Below, piece after piece: positions 45,836 to 54,255 of a stretch of DNA of 64,000 nt (positions are counted from its first letter, which is position 1; the number at the start of each line of letters is the position of its first letter). The position numbers and the translations under genes were made by a program. The DNA is taken from contig NZ_FSRB01000001.1 of assembly GCF_900129635.1 (NCBI RefSeq), positions 1,403,501 through 1,467,500 on the forward strand, in the 5' to 3' direction. The notes beneath the pieces were generated by a model. That model had not been told where the DNA came from, made no database searches, and saw nothing but the letters and a program-made list of their open reading frames with translations. This stretch comes from Singulisphaera sp. GP187 (GTDB lineage: Bacteria; Planctomycetota; Planctomycetia; Isosphaerales; Isosphaeraceae).

Positions 45836-46618
45836 ATGTCATCACGGGCGACGGTCGTTTTATTCATCGGTCTGAGTGTCGCGAACCCATGGCTCGCGGT
45901 CGTTCAAACCCGCGGCGGCGAGCCGGTGGCGGCCCCGGCTGTTCCTGATCCGACGGAGCCCGCCCGCAAGCGAATGGTTGAGCGCCACCTGGTGGAACGG
46001 GGGATCAAGGATCCGCGCGTGCTCGACGCGTTCCGTACGGTTCCTCGCCATCGCTTTCTTCCCGAGGGCACCGGCAGGCAGGCCTATGATGACGAATCGA
46101 TTCCGATCGGCGAGGGGCAGACGATCACCCCACCGTTTGATGTCGCGTTCATGACCGAGTCGCTGCAGCCGAAGCCGACCGATAAGGTTTATGAAGTCGG
46201 CACCGGTTCCGGCTACCAGGCCTCGATCCTCTCGCGGCTGGTCAAGGAGGTTTATTCCGTCGAGATCAAGGTGCCGCTGGGGAAACGGGCTGCTCAAGTC
46301 ATCAAGGATCTCGGGTACACGAACATTCACACCCGGATCGGTGACGGATACGCCGGCTGGCCCGACGCCGCGCCGTTTGACGCGATCATCGTGACCTGTG
46401 CGCCTGAGGCGATCCCCCAACCGCTGGTCGACCAGCTCAAGGAGGGGGGGCGGATCGTGATTCCGGTGGGGAACCGATTCAACCAGATGGTCTATTTTGG
46501 GACGAAAAAAGACGGCAAGCTGACCCTCAAGGAACTCCGTCCGACCTTGTTCGTTCCCATGACCGGCCGCGCTCAGCGAGAAGCGATCGAGGCCCGAAAG
46601 AACAAGGAGAAGCCATGA
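45836..46618 (+). CDS. pcm: Exported protein-L-isoaspartate O-methyltransferase
   Basis: The protein has 260 residues from the ATG at 45836 (AAGGGG at good spacing). A signal peptide (ATVVLFIGLSVANPWLA) precedes the catalytic domain, which is unusual because classical PCMT is cytosolic. Motifs RHRFLPEG, GEGQTITPPFDVAFM (92-106) and the SAM loop EVGTGSGYQAS (120-130) are intact. It repairs isoaspartyl residues using SAM; how SAM would be available outside the cytoplasm is unclear. It overlaps the next gene by 4 bp. Confidence 0.9.
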   Translation: MSSRATVVLFIGLSVANPWLAVVQTRGGEPVAAPAVPDPTEPARKRMVERHLVERGIKDPRVLDAFRTVPRHRFLPEGTGRQAYDDESIPIGEGQTITPPFDVAFMTESLQPKPTDKVYEVGTGSGYQASILSRLVKEVYSVEIKVPLGKRAAQVIKDLGYTNIHTRIGDGYAGWPDAAPFDAIIVTCAPEAIPQPLVDQLKEGGRIVIPVGNRFNQMVYFGTKKDGKLTLKELRPTLFVPMTGRAQREAIEARKNKEKP

Positions 46619-49485
46619 GAAAGGTCGTTCGGTTCTGGGTCTTGGGCGTCCTCTCGCTCATTGCATTCGGGCCATGGGTCGTCGGCCAGGAAGAGGAGCT
46701 CGAGCGTCCCGCTCCTCCCGCGCTCGACGATTTCGAGGGGGACACGAACAAGGACGGGGTTCCTGATGGCTGGTATAACGCCCGAGATGTCGTGCTCATT
46801 GCGGAAGGGGGCAAGGTCGGTCCCCACTACCTGAAATTCGAGGTCCGCAAGCCGGGACGGCCCGCTCGGCTGAGCCGTGCCTTCGGCCTCGACGGCCGAA
46901 AGACCGAGGCCGTCGTCATCGGTGCCTGGATCCGGCTCGATCAGATCCAGGCAGGCGAACGACTCGGTGAAGATCCCGGCTTGATGATCGATTTTCTCGG
47001 CGAAGGGCTTCGCGCCTTGCGTCGAGGCACCCTGGGCCCGTGGGGGAGGACACCGAGCGGGCGATGGACTCGGGTCTCCCGGCGGATCCCCGTTCCGCCC
47101 GGCACCCGCGACGCGATTTTGTCGGTGGGCCTCCTGGGTGCCACCGGGATCCTGGAACTCGACGGCCTGACGGTGGAGCTGGTCCCGGTCGGAGGCACGG
47201 AGAGCACGAATCTGGTCAACAACGGCGATTTCGAGCTGGGAGATCCGGCTCCGTTCGCCTGGAACCTGGAAAACGGCGCTCATCGCACGTTCCCGGGCTT
47301 TCAATCGGATTCGGCGATCGAGCTTCCGAAGTCAGGCGCCCGCGCATTGACCGGTCTCGCGGTGGCGATCGATCCCTTCGGCCAACTGAACGTCTCGGTC
47401 AGGGTCCGCGGCCAAGGTTTGCGTGGAGCAGGGGGGGCGGCGGCGAACCTTTTCTTTGTCGATGGCAACGGCCGGCCGGTGGGAGGCGGCGGGGGCGGGG
47501 CCAACGTTTTTCGATGGGCCGGCACGTTCGATTGGCGGGTCGCCCGTGCCACCGTGCCAATCCCGGCCGGCGCGATCCGCGCCGTGCTCCAGTTCGAGAA
47601 GTCGGACAGCAACGGACTGCTGCGAGTTGATGATGTCGTGGTCAGTTCATCGCCCGATCCCAAGCTCGGGGCCTGGACTCCGTTTCACGTCGAGGACGAC
47701 ACGACAGGGTGGGCCGCCGTAACGCCTTCGAAAGCGATCGACGCCAGCTCCGCGCTCGATGCGTCCTTCTTGCTCGATGCTCCCGCGGGAAAGCATGGGT
47801 TCGTCACCGTCCGTGACGGTCGGCTCGCCTTCTCCAAAGGGGGGCGCGCCCGCTTCTTCGGCGTCTATCTCTTGCCCCCCTCCGCCTACCTCGAACCCGA
47901 TGCCGCCGATGCCTTGGCCAATCGGCTGGCGCGGTCGGGGGTCAACCTGGTTCGGCTCGCCGATCTCGATACCGCGCTCGGACCCGATCGCAGCCTGTAC
48001 GACGACACACGCGACGATACCAAGGTGTTTGATGTCAACGCCTTGGCCCGGCTCGACCACCTGATTGCCGCACTCAAGGCACGCGGTGTCTACGTCTCGT
48101 TGGAGTTGCAGAGCGCCCGGCGATTCCGCGCGGATGACGGCGTCGCCAATCCGTTTGCCCTGCCTCCGGGGGGCGGGCCGGCGGCCGAGTTCGACCCGGT
48201 GCTCGGCAAGCTCGCGCTCCAGTCGGCCAAGGCCCTGCTCGAGCACGTGAACCCGGAAACGGGCCTCGCCCTGCGCGACGATCCGGTTCTAGCCTGGGTC
48301 ACCCTCGCGGGGGAGACTTCGCTCTTCGATCAGATCGAACGGCCGGAGTCGTTGCCGAGCGAGTACTCCGGTACACTCCGCACCCTCGCCTCAAAGAGCA
48401 CGGTGGGAGGAGTCCGACGGATCTGGCAGGAACTCGGCGAAGCGCACTGGACCGAGATGGCGAATTCGCTGCGCAAGGACAAGCTCCGGGTGCCGATCGC
48501 CGGTGTCTCGCACTGGCGGCGTGATCCCGAGTTCTCCGCACAGCAAGCGGCGAAGGGTTTCGACCTGATCGACGATCGGCTCTACTGGTCGCCCCCCCCA
48601 TGGGCGGCCCCCGAGCGTCGCTCGCTCCTCTGGAGCCAGGACGGGGCGCTCATCGCCGGGGCGACCCACAAGCGCCGGTCCGATCGTCCGTACGTGGTCA
48701 GCCAGTGGTGTCATCAGACGCGAGGCGGATGGGCCTTGCCCTACGAGGCGGCCGATCAGTTGTTGGCCGTCGATATCGCCGTGACCGACGATTGGGATGC
48801 CCTGGTGCGTCGTGGGGTCTTCCTGCACCCGAAACTGTGGGGCAACGCCGCGGCCGGGACCGGCGGAGGTGAAGACCTCTTCCAGCTTCCGGAAGTGGTC
48901 AACGGCATGCCCCAGATCTTTGCGCTCTGGCCGCACGCCGCTTCGATGCTCTTGCGGAGCGGAGCCGACACCGTTCATTCGGGCCAGGCCACTCGAACCC
49001 CCCTGCGTCATCGGACCAACCGCGCCGTTGCGGGGTGGGAGCCGAAACGGGGCCGGCTCGTGATCGAGACGCCCTTCACCCAGGGATTGGCCGGCTGGCC
49101 GGGGGGCGAGGCCGCCGTGTTCGAGCACCTCGTTTTCGAGACCGACCAGCCCTATGCGGTCCTTGTCGCTTCCTCCGTTGGCTCCGCTCCGATCGCCACC
49201 ACCAAGCGCCTGCTTGTGACGGCCGTCGCGCGAGTCGAACCGACTGGGTTTCGCTGGGTGGACGAGCTGAAGGTCGACGTGGCCGAGCCGGGCACCTCCC
49301 CTTTGCTTCAAGAACCGATTCGCGCTAAGGTGCTCTGGCGCCACAAGGGGAACGTGAAGGCCTATCCGCTCGACAATAACGGAACGCGGGGCCCCGCCGT
49401 TCCACTCGTCGAAAAAGAGGATGGGCTCGAGCTGACGATCAACGGATCGAAGGCCAACTTCCATTGGGAGCTGGTCGAAGAATAG
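46615..49485 (+). CDS. Large secreted glycosidase-like protein
   Basis: The 956-residue protein starts with a signal peptide (VVRFWVLGVLSLIAFGPWVV). Two carbohydrate-binding-like jelly-roll regions follow (about 40-190 and 200-345; NLVNNGDFELGDPAPFAWNL is a typical CBM entry). A TIM-barrel-like region (about 390-760) has RARFFGVYLLPPSAYL, RLARSGVNLVRLADLD and ALKARGVYVSLELQSARRF, the pattern of GH5/GH42-like clans. I cannot place the catalytic acids with confidence. The 4-bp overlap with pcm suggests co-expression. Confidence 0.78.
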   Translation: MRKVVRFWVLGVLSLIAFGPWVVGQEEELERPAPPALDDFEGDTNKDGVPDGWYNARDVVLIAEGGKVGPHYLKFEVRKPGRPARLSRAFGLDGRKTEAVVIGAWIRLDQIQAGERLGEDPGLMIDFLGEGLRALRRGTLGPWGRTPSGRWTRVSRRIPVPPGTRDAILSVGLLGATGILELDGLTVELVPVGGTESTNLVNNGDFELGDPAPFAWNLENGAHRTFPGFQSDSAIELPKSGARALTGLAVAIDPFGQLNVSVRVRGQGLRGAGGAAANLFFVDGNGRPVGGGGGGANVFRWAGTFDWRVARATVPIPAGAIRAVLQFEKSDSNGLLRVDDVVVSSSPDPKLGAWTPFHVEDDTTGWAAVTPSKAIDASSALDASFLLDAPAGKHGFVTVRDGRLAFSKGGRARFFGVYLLPPSAYLEPDAADALANRLARSGVNLVRLADLDTALGPDRSLYDDTRDDTKVFDVNALARLDHLIAALKARGVYVSLELQSARRFRADDGVANPFALPPGGGPAAEFDPVLGKLALQSAKALLEHVNPETGLALRDDPVLAWVTLAGETSLFDQIERPESLPSEYSGTLRTLASKSTVGGVRRIWQELGEAHWTEMANSLRKDKLRVPIAGVSHWRRDPEFSAQQAAKGFDLIDDRLYWSPPPWAAPERRSLLWSQDGALIAGATHKRRSDRPYVVSQWCHQTRGGWALPYEAADQLLAVDIAVTDDWDALVRRGVFLHPKLWGNAAAGTGGGEDLFQLPEVVNGMPQIFALWPHAASMLLRSGADTVHSGQATRTPLRHRTNRAVAGWEPKRGRLVIETPFTQGLAGWPGGEAAVFEHLVFETDQPYAVLVASSVGSAPIATTKRLLVTAVARVEPTGFRWVDELKVDVAEPGTSPLLQEPIRAKVLWRHKGNVKAYPLDNNGTRGPAVPLVEKEDGLELTINGSKANFHWELVEE

Positions 49486-49535
49486 AAATCGAGCAAGAAT
49501 GACTTGCGTATGTTCTTGAATCTGTTGATTTTTCT

Positions 49536-49573
49536 GCAGGCGAGTGGGGAGCGTAAGCTCCCCGCTCGCCTGC
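49536..49573. terminator. 17-bp hairpin with GTAA loop
   Basis: GCAGGCGAGTGGGGAGC and GCTCCCCGCTCGCCTGC pair over all 17 positions (one G-T wobble) around a GTAA loop, a GNRA-type tetraloop in RNA. It lies 50 bp after the end of the large secreted protein gene. No T-tract follows, so it may be a processing or stability element rather than a classic terminator. Confidence 0.6.
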
Positions 49574-49613
49574 TTGACCGATTGAAGGCGAGTGAATCTT
49601 CTGCGACTCGCTA
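49573..49613 (+). repeat. Dispersed ~40-bp repeat, copy 1
   Basis: This resembles 60497-60537: both contain CGATTGAAGGCGAG and ATCTTCTGC in the same order and spacing, with a handful of mismatches. Both copies are intergenic, one on each side of the accessory region. Confidence 0.5.
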
Positions 49614-49614
49614 A

Positions 49615-49692
49615 AGAACTATCCGAGAACGTTTCCAATCCCTTTGATTTCGAGGTCTTTTGAGTGTCTGCAGGCCGTTTTCGGATAGTTCT
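49615..49692. mobile_element. MITE-like element with 17-bp terminal inverted repeats
   Basis: The 78-bp segment is bounded by AGAACTATCCGAGAACG and CGTTTTCGGATAGTTCT, which match at 16 of 17 positions as inverted repeats. The interior has no coding capacity. No clear target duplication is visible. It may be a miniature derivative of an IS. Confidence 0.5.
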
Positions 49693-49816
49693 AACCCTGC
49701 GGCCATGCCTCCGCTTCCACCCGGCCGGTACCGGCTGTGCGGAGACTTGTACCCGTATGCCCTGATCATGGCGTGTCCTTAGGAAACACCGCGGCCTCCG
49801 GCTGCGAGGCAATCCT

Positions 49817-51400
49817 ATGCCCGAACTGTTCCAACACTTCCTGTTTCTGTTGGCTGCGCTGTATCTGGTCGTGATCGTCCATGAGGCCGGGCATGCCGTG
49901 ACCGGCAAGGCGTTGGGTTTCGTCGTCACTTCAGTGGGCCTAGGCACCGCGCGGCTGTTTTTCATCCTGCCGATCGGCCGCACGCGGTTTTATCTCGGCC
50001 TCATCCAACCCTTCCAGGGCCTCACTTTCGCCTTTCTGCCGCGCCCTTGCCACGGCTGGCGACGTCAGGCGGCTTTTGTGGCGGGGGGAATCGCCGCCAA
50101 TGCACTTTGTGCCGCCACGTCGCTTTGCGTGGCCCTATGCCTGCCCGCCGGCAGTCTAGCAACCTTCTGCAGCATGTTTGCCGCCGTCAACGCCTTTTTT
50201 GCGGCGCTCAACCTCATCCCCGTTAGTATGCACGTGGGCGGGGGGATGCTACGTAGCGACGGGCGGTTACTCCTGGACACCATCCGCACCGGCTCGATGA
50301 CGCCGCTGCCGCCCGATGTGATCCAGACCGCACTGGGCTGCCGCCGGCTGTGGCAAGCGATCGGTGACCGGCTGATGCACCGCCTTTGCACGTTCGGCGC
50401 CGCGTTATCGTGGATTGATTTGGGTTCTACGGCAAAAGCCGAATCGCTCTTCTCCGAGGCGGCCGCGATCGACGGCGCACACCCCTATATCGATTGGCTG
50501 GAGTCGGTTACCCGGACCAACCTGGCACTTGCCAAGGGCGAGCTGGCAGAAGCGAGTGCCGCTTTGGCGCAGGCGGAGAGCCTTCGCGAGTCGGCCACGG
50601 CGGAAGGGCGTTACCTGCTCGCCTTGCTACGAGCCAACCTGCTGCAGAACGAAGGCAAGCCGGGCGAGGCGTTGGCGGCGTTCGAGAGGCTGTCGGTTGA
50701 CCCGGTGGGCGAGTGTTGCCCGGGGCTTGGCTTGTCAGCGCTAACCAATCACCTCCGCGCCGCCTGCGTCGCTGGCGACCAGGCTGCCGTCGCCGCACTG
50801 CACGCCCGCTATGAAACCCGGCAGCGGCACCTCCCATCGGACTTGCGCGACTTGCATGCCTATGGTGCGTTGGCCCGTTTCGCTTCGTCGCGCGGCGCCG
50901 ATGCCCAGGATGACTACCGTCGCGCGCTGAAAGCGATTGCCGCGCTCGCCGCACCGTGGCGCGATGCAGACGACAAGGCCGCTTTCATCGATGCGCAACA
51001 GGGCCTGATCGAAGAGGCGAGACAGGCGCTGGATCCTGAGAGTGTGGCGCCGCTCATCGAGGCTATCGAGGCGCACCGACCGGACCATGCCTTACGGACT
51101 CGGGACAAGTCGTGTCGACGGTGGTCACTGCTCCTGATGCTGATCAACGTGGTTTCGTTCGTGCCGCTGGTTCTAGTGGCACTCGCCATCGGGCGGCCAC
51201 ACGGAGCGCCTGCCTTGGTCCTGGCGGCGCTGCTGGCCCTGTTCACGTTGCTGGGCGCGTTCTACCTGCTGCTCGACCTCATTGTCGGTAAGCTTCTCCC
51301 GTCGTTGAAGCAGTCCAGCGGCGTCATCCTTCTCACCCTGGCGGTTATGCCCTGGTTTGGCGGGCTGTTTTTTGCGTGTTTTGCGATGCTTCTGCCGTGA
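49817..51400 (+). CDS. M50-type membrane metalloprotease with repeat domain
   Basis: The 527-residue protein has HEAGH at residues 22-26 in the first membrane helix. A later ALNLIPVSMHVGG followed by SDGR provides the Asp expected in site-2 proteases, although the usual NxxPxxxxDG motif is stretched. After the ~190-residue protease part comes a soluble helical, TPR-like region (about 195-430, with ALAKGELAEASAALAQAESL). Two to three membrane helices end the protein. Its target is unknown; intramembrane cleavage of a regulator is the family norm. Confidence 0.82.
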   Translation: MPELFQHFLFLLAALYLVVIVHEAGHAVTGKALGFVVTSVGLGTARLFFILPIGRTRFYLGLIQPFQGLTFAFLPRPCHGWRRQAAFVAGGIAANALCAATSLCVALCLPAGSLATFCSMFAAVNAFFAALNLIPVSMHVGGGMLRSDGRLLLDTIRTGSMTPLPPDVIQTALGCRRLWQAIGDRLMHRLCTFGAALSWIDLGSTAKAESLFSEAAAIDGAHPYIDWLESVTRTNLALAKGELAEASAALAQAESLRESATAEGRYLLALLRANLLQNEGKPGEALAAFERLSVDPVGECCPGLGLSALTNHLRAACVAGDQAAVAALHARYETRQRHLPSDLRDLHAYGALARFASSRGADAQDDYRRALKAIAALAAPWRDADDKAAFIDAQQGLIEEARQALDPESVAPLIEAIEAHRPDHALRTRDKSCRRWSLLLMLINVVSFVPLVLVALAIGRPHGAPALVLAALLALFTLLGAFYLLLDLIVGKLLPSLKQSSGVILLTLAVMPWFGGLFFACFAMLLP

Positions 51401-52039
51401 ACGGGAAGGCTGGTTACACCACCACACACGAAATGCGGGATGGCGGCAACTTTATGATTCGCCGAAGTGGCGGACCGTTACATCAGCGATCACACGCCTC
51501 CGGCAGAATCGAGCGGCGGCGTTCCGCGTATTCTCGGGTGGCCTCCGTGTTCCTGCGCCAACTGTGTGCGGTCGCGGCCCTCCAGGCCCCGGGACGCCTT
51601 GGCTCGATGTTTTCCTGGGGCCAGAGTCGGTGGCCAGGCATTGCGCCAAGAAGCTCGAGGAGAGGAGGACAGCTTCCAGCTTGAAACCTTTCACAGGAAC
51701 CCTGCGGGTCACCAATCCCGTCCGGTAGAGCCGGGCCAGCAGCCGGAAGCGAGTCTTGCGTGGCGGGGGGCGACCCTCACTGCGAAGCGTAGACAGCGAG
51801 ATCAAAAGCCGTGCCATTGAGCCCCGAAATCAACACTTGTGGTGAGCCTTCGTCGTTGCCTGAAACGGGGGCCGCGTCGGTCCGATTACACTTGGTCCCA
51901 CAGAATCGGTCCGTTCACGCCGGGGTCGGAGAACAGGGCGAATGATCACAAGGGTTCCCCGAGAACTTGGGAGGCCCCGCCGCCTCCATCGTGACTGCCG
52001 GCTGGAGCACCGGCTGACCAACTCCAGGATGATCCTGCG
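51401..52039. other. Gap upstream of the intron scar, no supported gene
   Basis: Several open frames overlap here but none has a clear family match. The most gene-like is on the minus strand at 51452-51817 (segment LLARLYRTGLVTRRVPVKGF), with no good ATG/ribosome-binding-site pair. It may be a decayed gene or part of a repeat. Confidence 0.4.
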
Positions 52040-52480
52040 GCGTTGCGTCCTACGCCATGGGGGACGAATTCAGGACGCAACGATGGTATCGCCGCGCGAA
52101 GGAAACGAAGGGCGGCGAAACGGGCGACGGGGAGTCGGAGCGTCCCATAGTACCGTCGAGTCGGGGGAACCGTCCCGAGGGACCCCGAGGAGGGAAGGGG
52201 GCGCCGTCTCATGAACCGTTGGAGGGAAACATGACAGGTACACTGAGACCTGAGTCCGTGTCCCCGCAACGACAACGGATCGCGGAACTCGCTCGGAAAG
52301 CCCCGGACATGGCCTTCACGGCCCTCTCCGGGAGTTCCTCAAGCGTCGGGTGTGCGCCGATGAAGCGTGCAGCGTCACCGTGAGACGACGAGCCGGATGC
52401 CGTAGTTCGGCAAGTCCGGATCTGTGGGAGCCCCGGAGGGCAATCCTCCGGGGCTCCCCGGCCCTAAAGAGGGTAGAGCA
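52040..52480 (+). mobile_element. Group II intron remnant with internal deletion
   Basis: The 5' part carries typical domain I-IV text, e.g. GTCCCATAGTACCG near 52142 and the GAGGGACCCCGAGGAGGGAA block, then the start of the intron-encoded protein at 52231. After about 35 codons it jumps straight to domain V (GAGCCGGATGCC..GGCAAGTCCGGATC, 52390-52422, with the AGC catalytic triad at 52391-52393). A domain VI-like hairpin follows (GCCCCGGAGG-GCAA-TCCTCCGGGGC). Nearly all of the reverse transcriptase is missing. The outer boundaries are approximate. Confidence 0.78.
52231..52383 (+). pseudogene. Group II intron reverse transcriptase, N-terminal fragment
   Basis: MTGTLRPESVSPQRQRIAEL followed by ARKAPDMAFTALS is the conserved N-terminus of bacterial group II intron maturases (about residues 1-33). 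The frame then leaves homology and stops at 52383. The polymerase, maturase and endonuclease parts are deleted, so it is nonfunctional. A good ribosome-binding site (GGAGGG) still precedes it. Confidence 0.78.
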
Positions 52481-52540
52481 GGGAATCTGGAATATCCATT
52501 GGATCATTTGGTGTTGGTTTTCATCAGCACAGGGCAAAGT

Positions 52541-52657
52541 CGCCAGGCACCTCAGCGGGGAGATTTGGGCAGTTTAGACAGTAGGGCAGTCCAGTCGTGC
52601 GGCCGGACATATTGCCTAGACTTCCTGGTCTTGTTCAATTCGGGTGCCTGGCCATCG
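52541..52657 (+). repeat. Island-flanking direct repeat, left copy
   Basis: This ~117-bp sequence matches 59891-60008 at roughly 87% by eye and in the same orientation. It starts with CGCCAGGCACC and ends with GGGTGCCTGGC, so each copy is bounded by a 10-bp inverted repeat (GCCAGGCACC/GGTGCCTGGC). Similarity starts abruptly at CGCCAGG in both copies. Confidence 0.75.
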
Positions 52658-52779
52658 TAGCAATCCCTCAAAAAGGACAAATAGAAACCTGAAAATCAAA
52701 ATTCTTGAGCCTTGACGCCCCTATGCTCTGCTGTTATAAGACTCATGTGAAATCCAAATCGAATTCCCATTGCCCTATC

Positions 52780-54086
52780 CAAGGCCAGCGCGCATAGCTG
52801 TACGGTTTAGGCGGTCTAGCGCGAGAGGATTCAACTCGATATCCTGAGATACGGTTTTCGTGATCGCCTGCCTCGACACTTGGCGCGTGGAGGTTGGACA
52901 CGGACCGAACTCAGGATCTCGTCTCATGGCCAAGTTTGTCGACGTGGCTTCGATCGGTTCCTACTTCGAGTCGCTCTCCGATCCGCGTCATACACGCAAT
53001 CGCAAGCACTTGCTGGTCGATATCGCCGTCATTGCGGTCTGCGCCGTCATCTGTGGTTGCGATGGACCCACCGCCATCCATCGATGGGCCAAGAACCGAG
53101 AATCCTGGCTGGCCCTGCATCTCACTCTGCCCAACGGCATCCCCTCCCGAGACTGCATCCGACGCTTGCTCATGACGCTCAAGCCCGAAGCGTTTCAACG
53201 CGTCTTTCAGGCCTGGATCTGTGATGCGATTCCGGTCGACGTCAACAATCCCCACCGTCTCGTCGCCATCGACGGCAAGGCTTGTCGCGGGTCGCACGAC
53301 AAGGCCAAAGGACTCGGCAATCTCCACATCGTTAGCGCCTGGGCCAGCGAGGAGGGCATCGCACTGGGCCAGGTCGCCACCGACGCCAAGTCCAACGAGA
53401 TCACGGCGATACCGCAACTCCTCAACCAGATCGACCTCGCCGGTACGCTCATTACGATCGACGCGATGGGCTGCCAGAAAGAGATCGTCAAGCAGATCGT
53501 CACTGGCAAGGGCGACTGCGTGATCGCCGTCAAAGACAACCAGCCGAAGCTTGCAGCAGCGATCCAGTCGTTCTTTTCCGACCACATGGAACGCGACCTG
53601 GAAGACCTCCGGTATCAATATCACGAGACCCGCGATGACGGGCACGGCCGCATCGACGAACGGGCCTATCTTCTGGCCAAGGTGCCCAGTGATTTCGCCC
53701 CGGGGAAAGAGTGGCCGTGGGTCAAAGCGATCGGCTATTCGGTGCGAGTCACGTGGCATGCCGACGGTACGGAGTCGGAGGAGATGCGTTACTATCTGAG
53801 CACTTGCGATCTCAGTGGCAAGCGGTTCGGCGAAGCGGTGCGCGGACACTGGGGCATCGAGTCGATGCATTGGGTCCTGGATGTCAACTTTCGCGAGGAC
53901 GAGCACCGCACTCGCGAGCGAACTTTGGGGAACAATTTGAGCTGGCTTCGGCGGTTCGCCGTGACGCTCCTGAAGCGTCATCCCGACAAGGATAGTCTTC
54001 GCGGCAAGATGATGTCCTGTATGATCAATACGGACTATCTTACACAAGTTCTTTCATTGCAGCCACTTTGATATGCGCTGGCCTTG
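52780..54086 (+). mobile_element. Complete ISAs1-family insertion sequence
   Basis: The 1307-bp element has perfect 12-bp terminal inverted repeats (CAAGGCCAGCGC at 52780-52791 and its complement at 54075-54086). A perfect 10-bp target duplication TTGCCCTATC flanks it (52770-52779 and 54087-54096). It encodes one intact transposase. Intact ends and duplication indicate a fairly recent insertion. Confidence 0.92.
52926..54071 (+). CDS. ISAs1 family transposase
   Basis: The protein has 381 residues from the ATG at 52926. DDE_Tnp_ISAS1 features are SDPRHTRNRKHLLVDI at the N-terminus, RLVAIDGKACRGSHD (first Asp), LITIDAMGCQKEI (second Asp), then VKDNQP and HWGIESMHWVLDVNFREDEH (Glu region). All are intact and in order, so it is probably active. 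Confidence 0.95.
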   Translation: MAKFVDVASIGSYFESLSDPRHTRNRKHLLVDIAVIAVCAVICGCDGPTAIHRWAKNRESWLALHLTLPNGIPSRDCIRRLLMTLKPEAFQRVFQAWICDAIPVDVNNPHRLVAIDGKACRGSHDKAKGLGNLHIVSAWASEEGIALGQVATDAKSNEITAIPQLLNQIDLAGTLITIDAMGCQKEIVKQIVTGKGDCVIAVKDNQPKLAAAIQSFFSDHMERDLEDLRYQYHETRDDGHGRIDERAYLLAKVPSDFAPGKEWPWVKAIGYSVRVTWHADGTESEEMRYYLSTCDLSGKRFGEAVRGHWGIESMHWVLDVNFREDEHRTRERTLGNNLSWLRRFAVTLLKRHPDKDSLRGKMMSCMINTDYLTQVLSLQPL

Positions 54087-54255
54087 TTGCCCTATCCCAG
54101 AGGAATCATATCACGCCGTTGAGGGGGTATAGATCATCCTCGCTTCCAGTTACGTGGCCTGGTCACATGATGCGTTCTACAGATGGTGAAATTCTGGCTC
54201 GCGGCCATGACTGCAACAGTTTATTTCCACACTGCAAAGGGAGAGCTTGGTCGCT

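Larger units (their letters stand above)
49486..49816. other. 331-bp gap filled with small repeats
   Basis: No gene is supported. It holds a strong hairpin (49536-49573), a short dispersed repeat (49573-49613) and a MITE-like inverted repeat pair (49615-49692), listed separately. GAGG just before 49817 serves the next gene. Confidence 0.6.

Noticed and set aside
51452..51817. Minus-strand gene before the intron scar
   Set aside because: No good start signal and no recognisable domain; kept only as an unexplained open frame.
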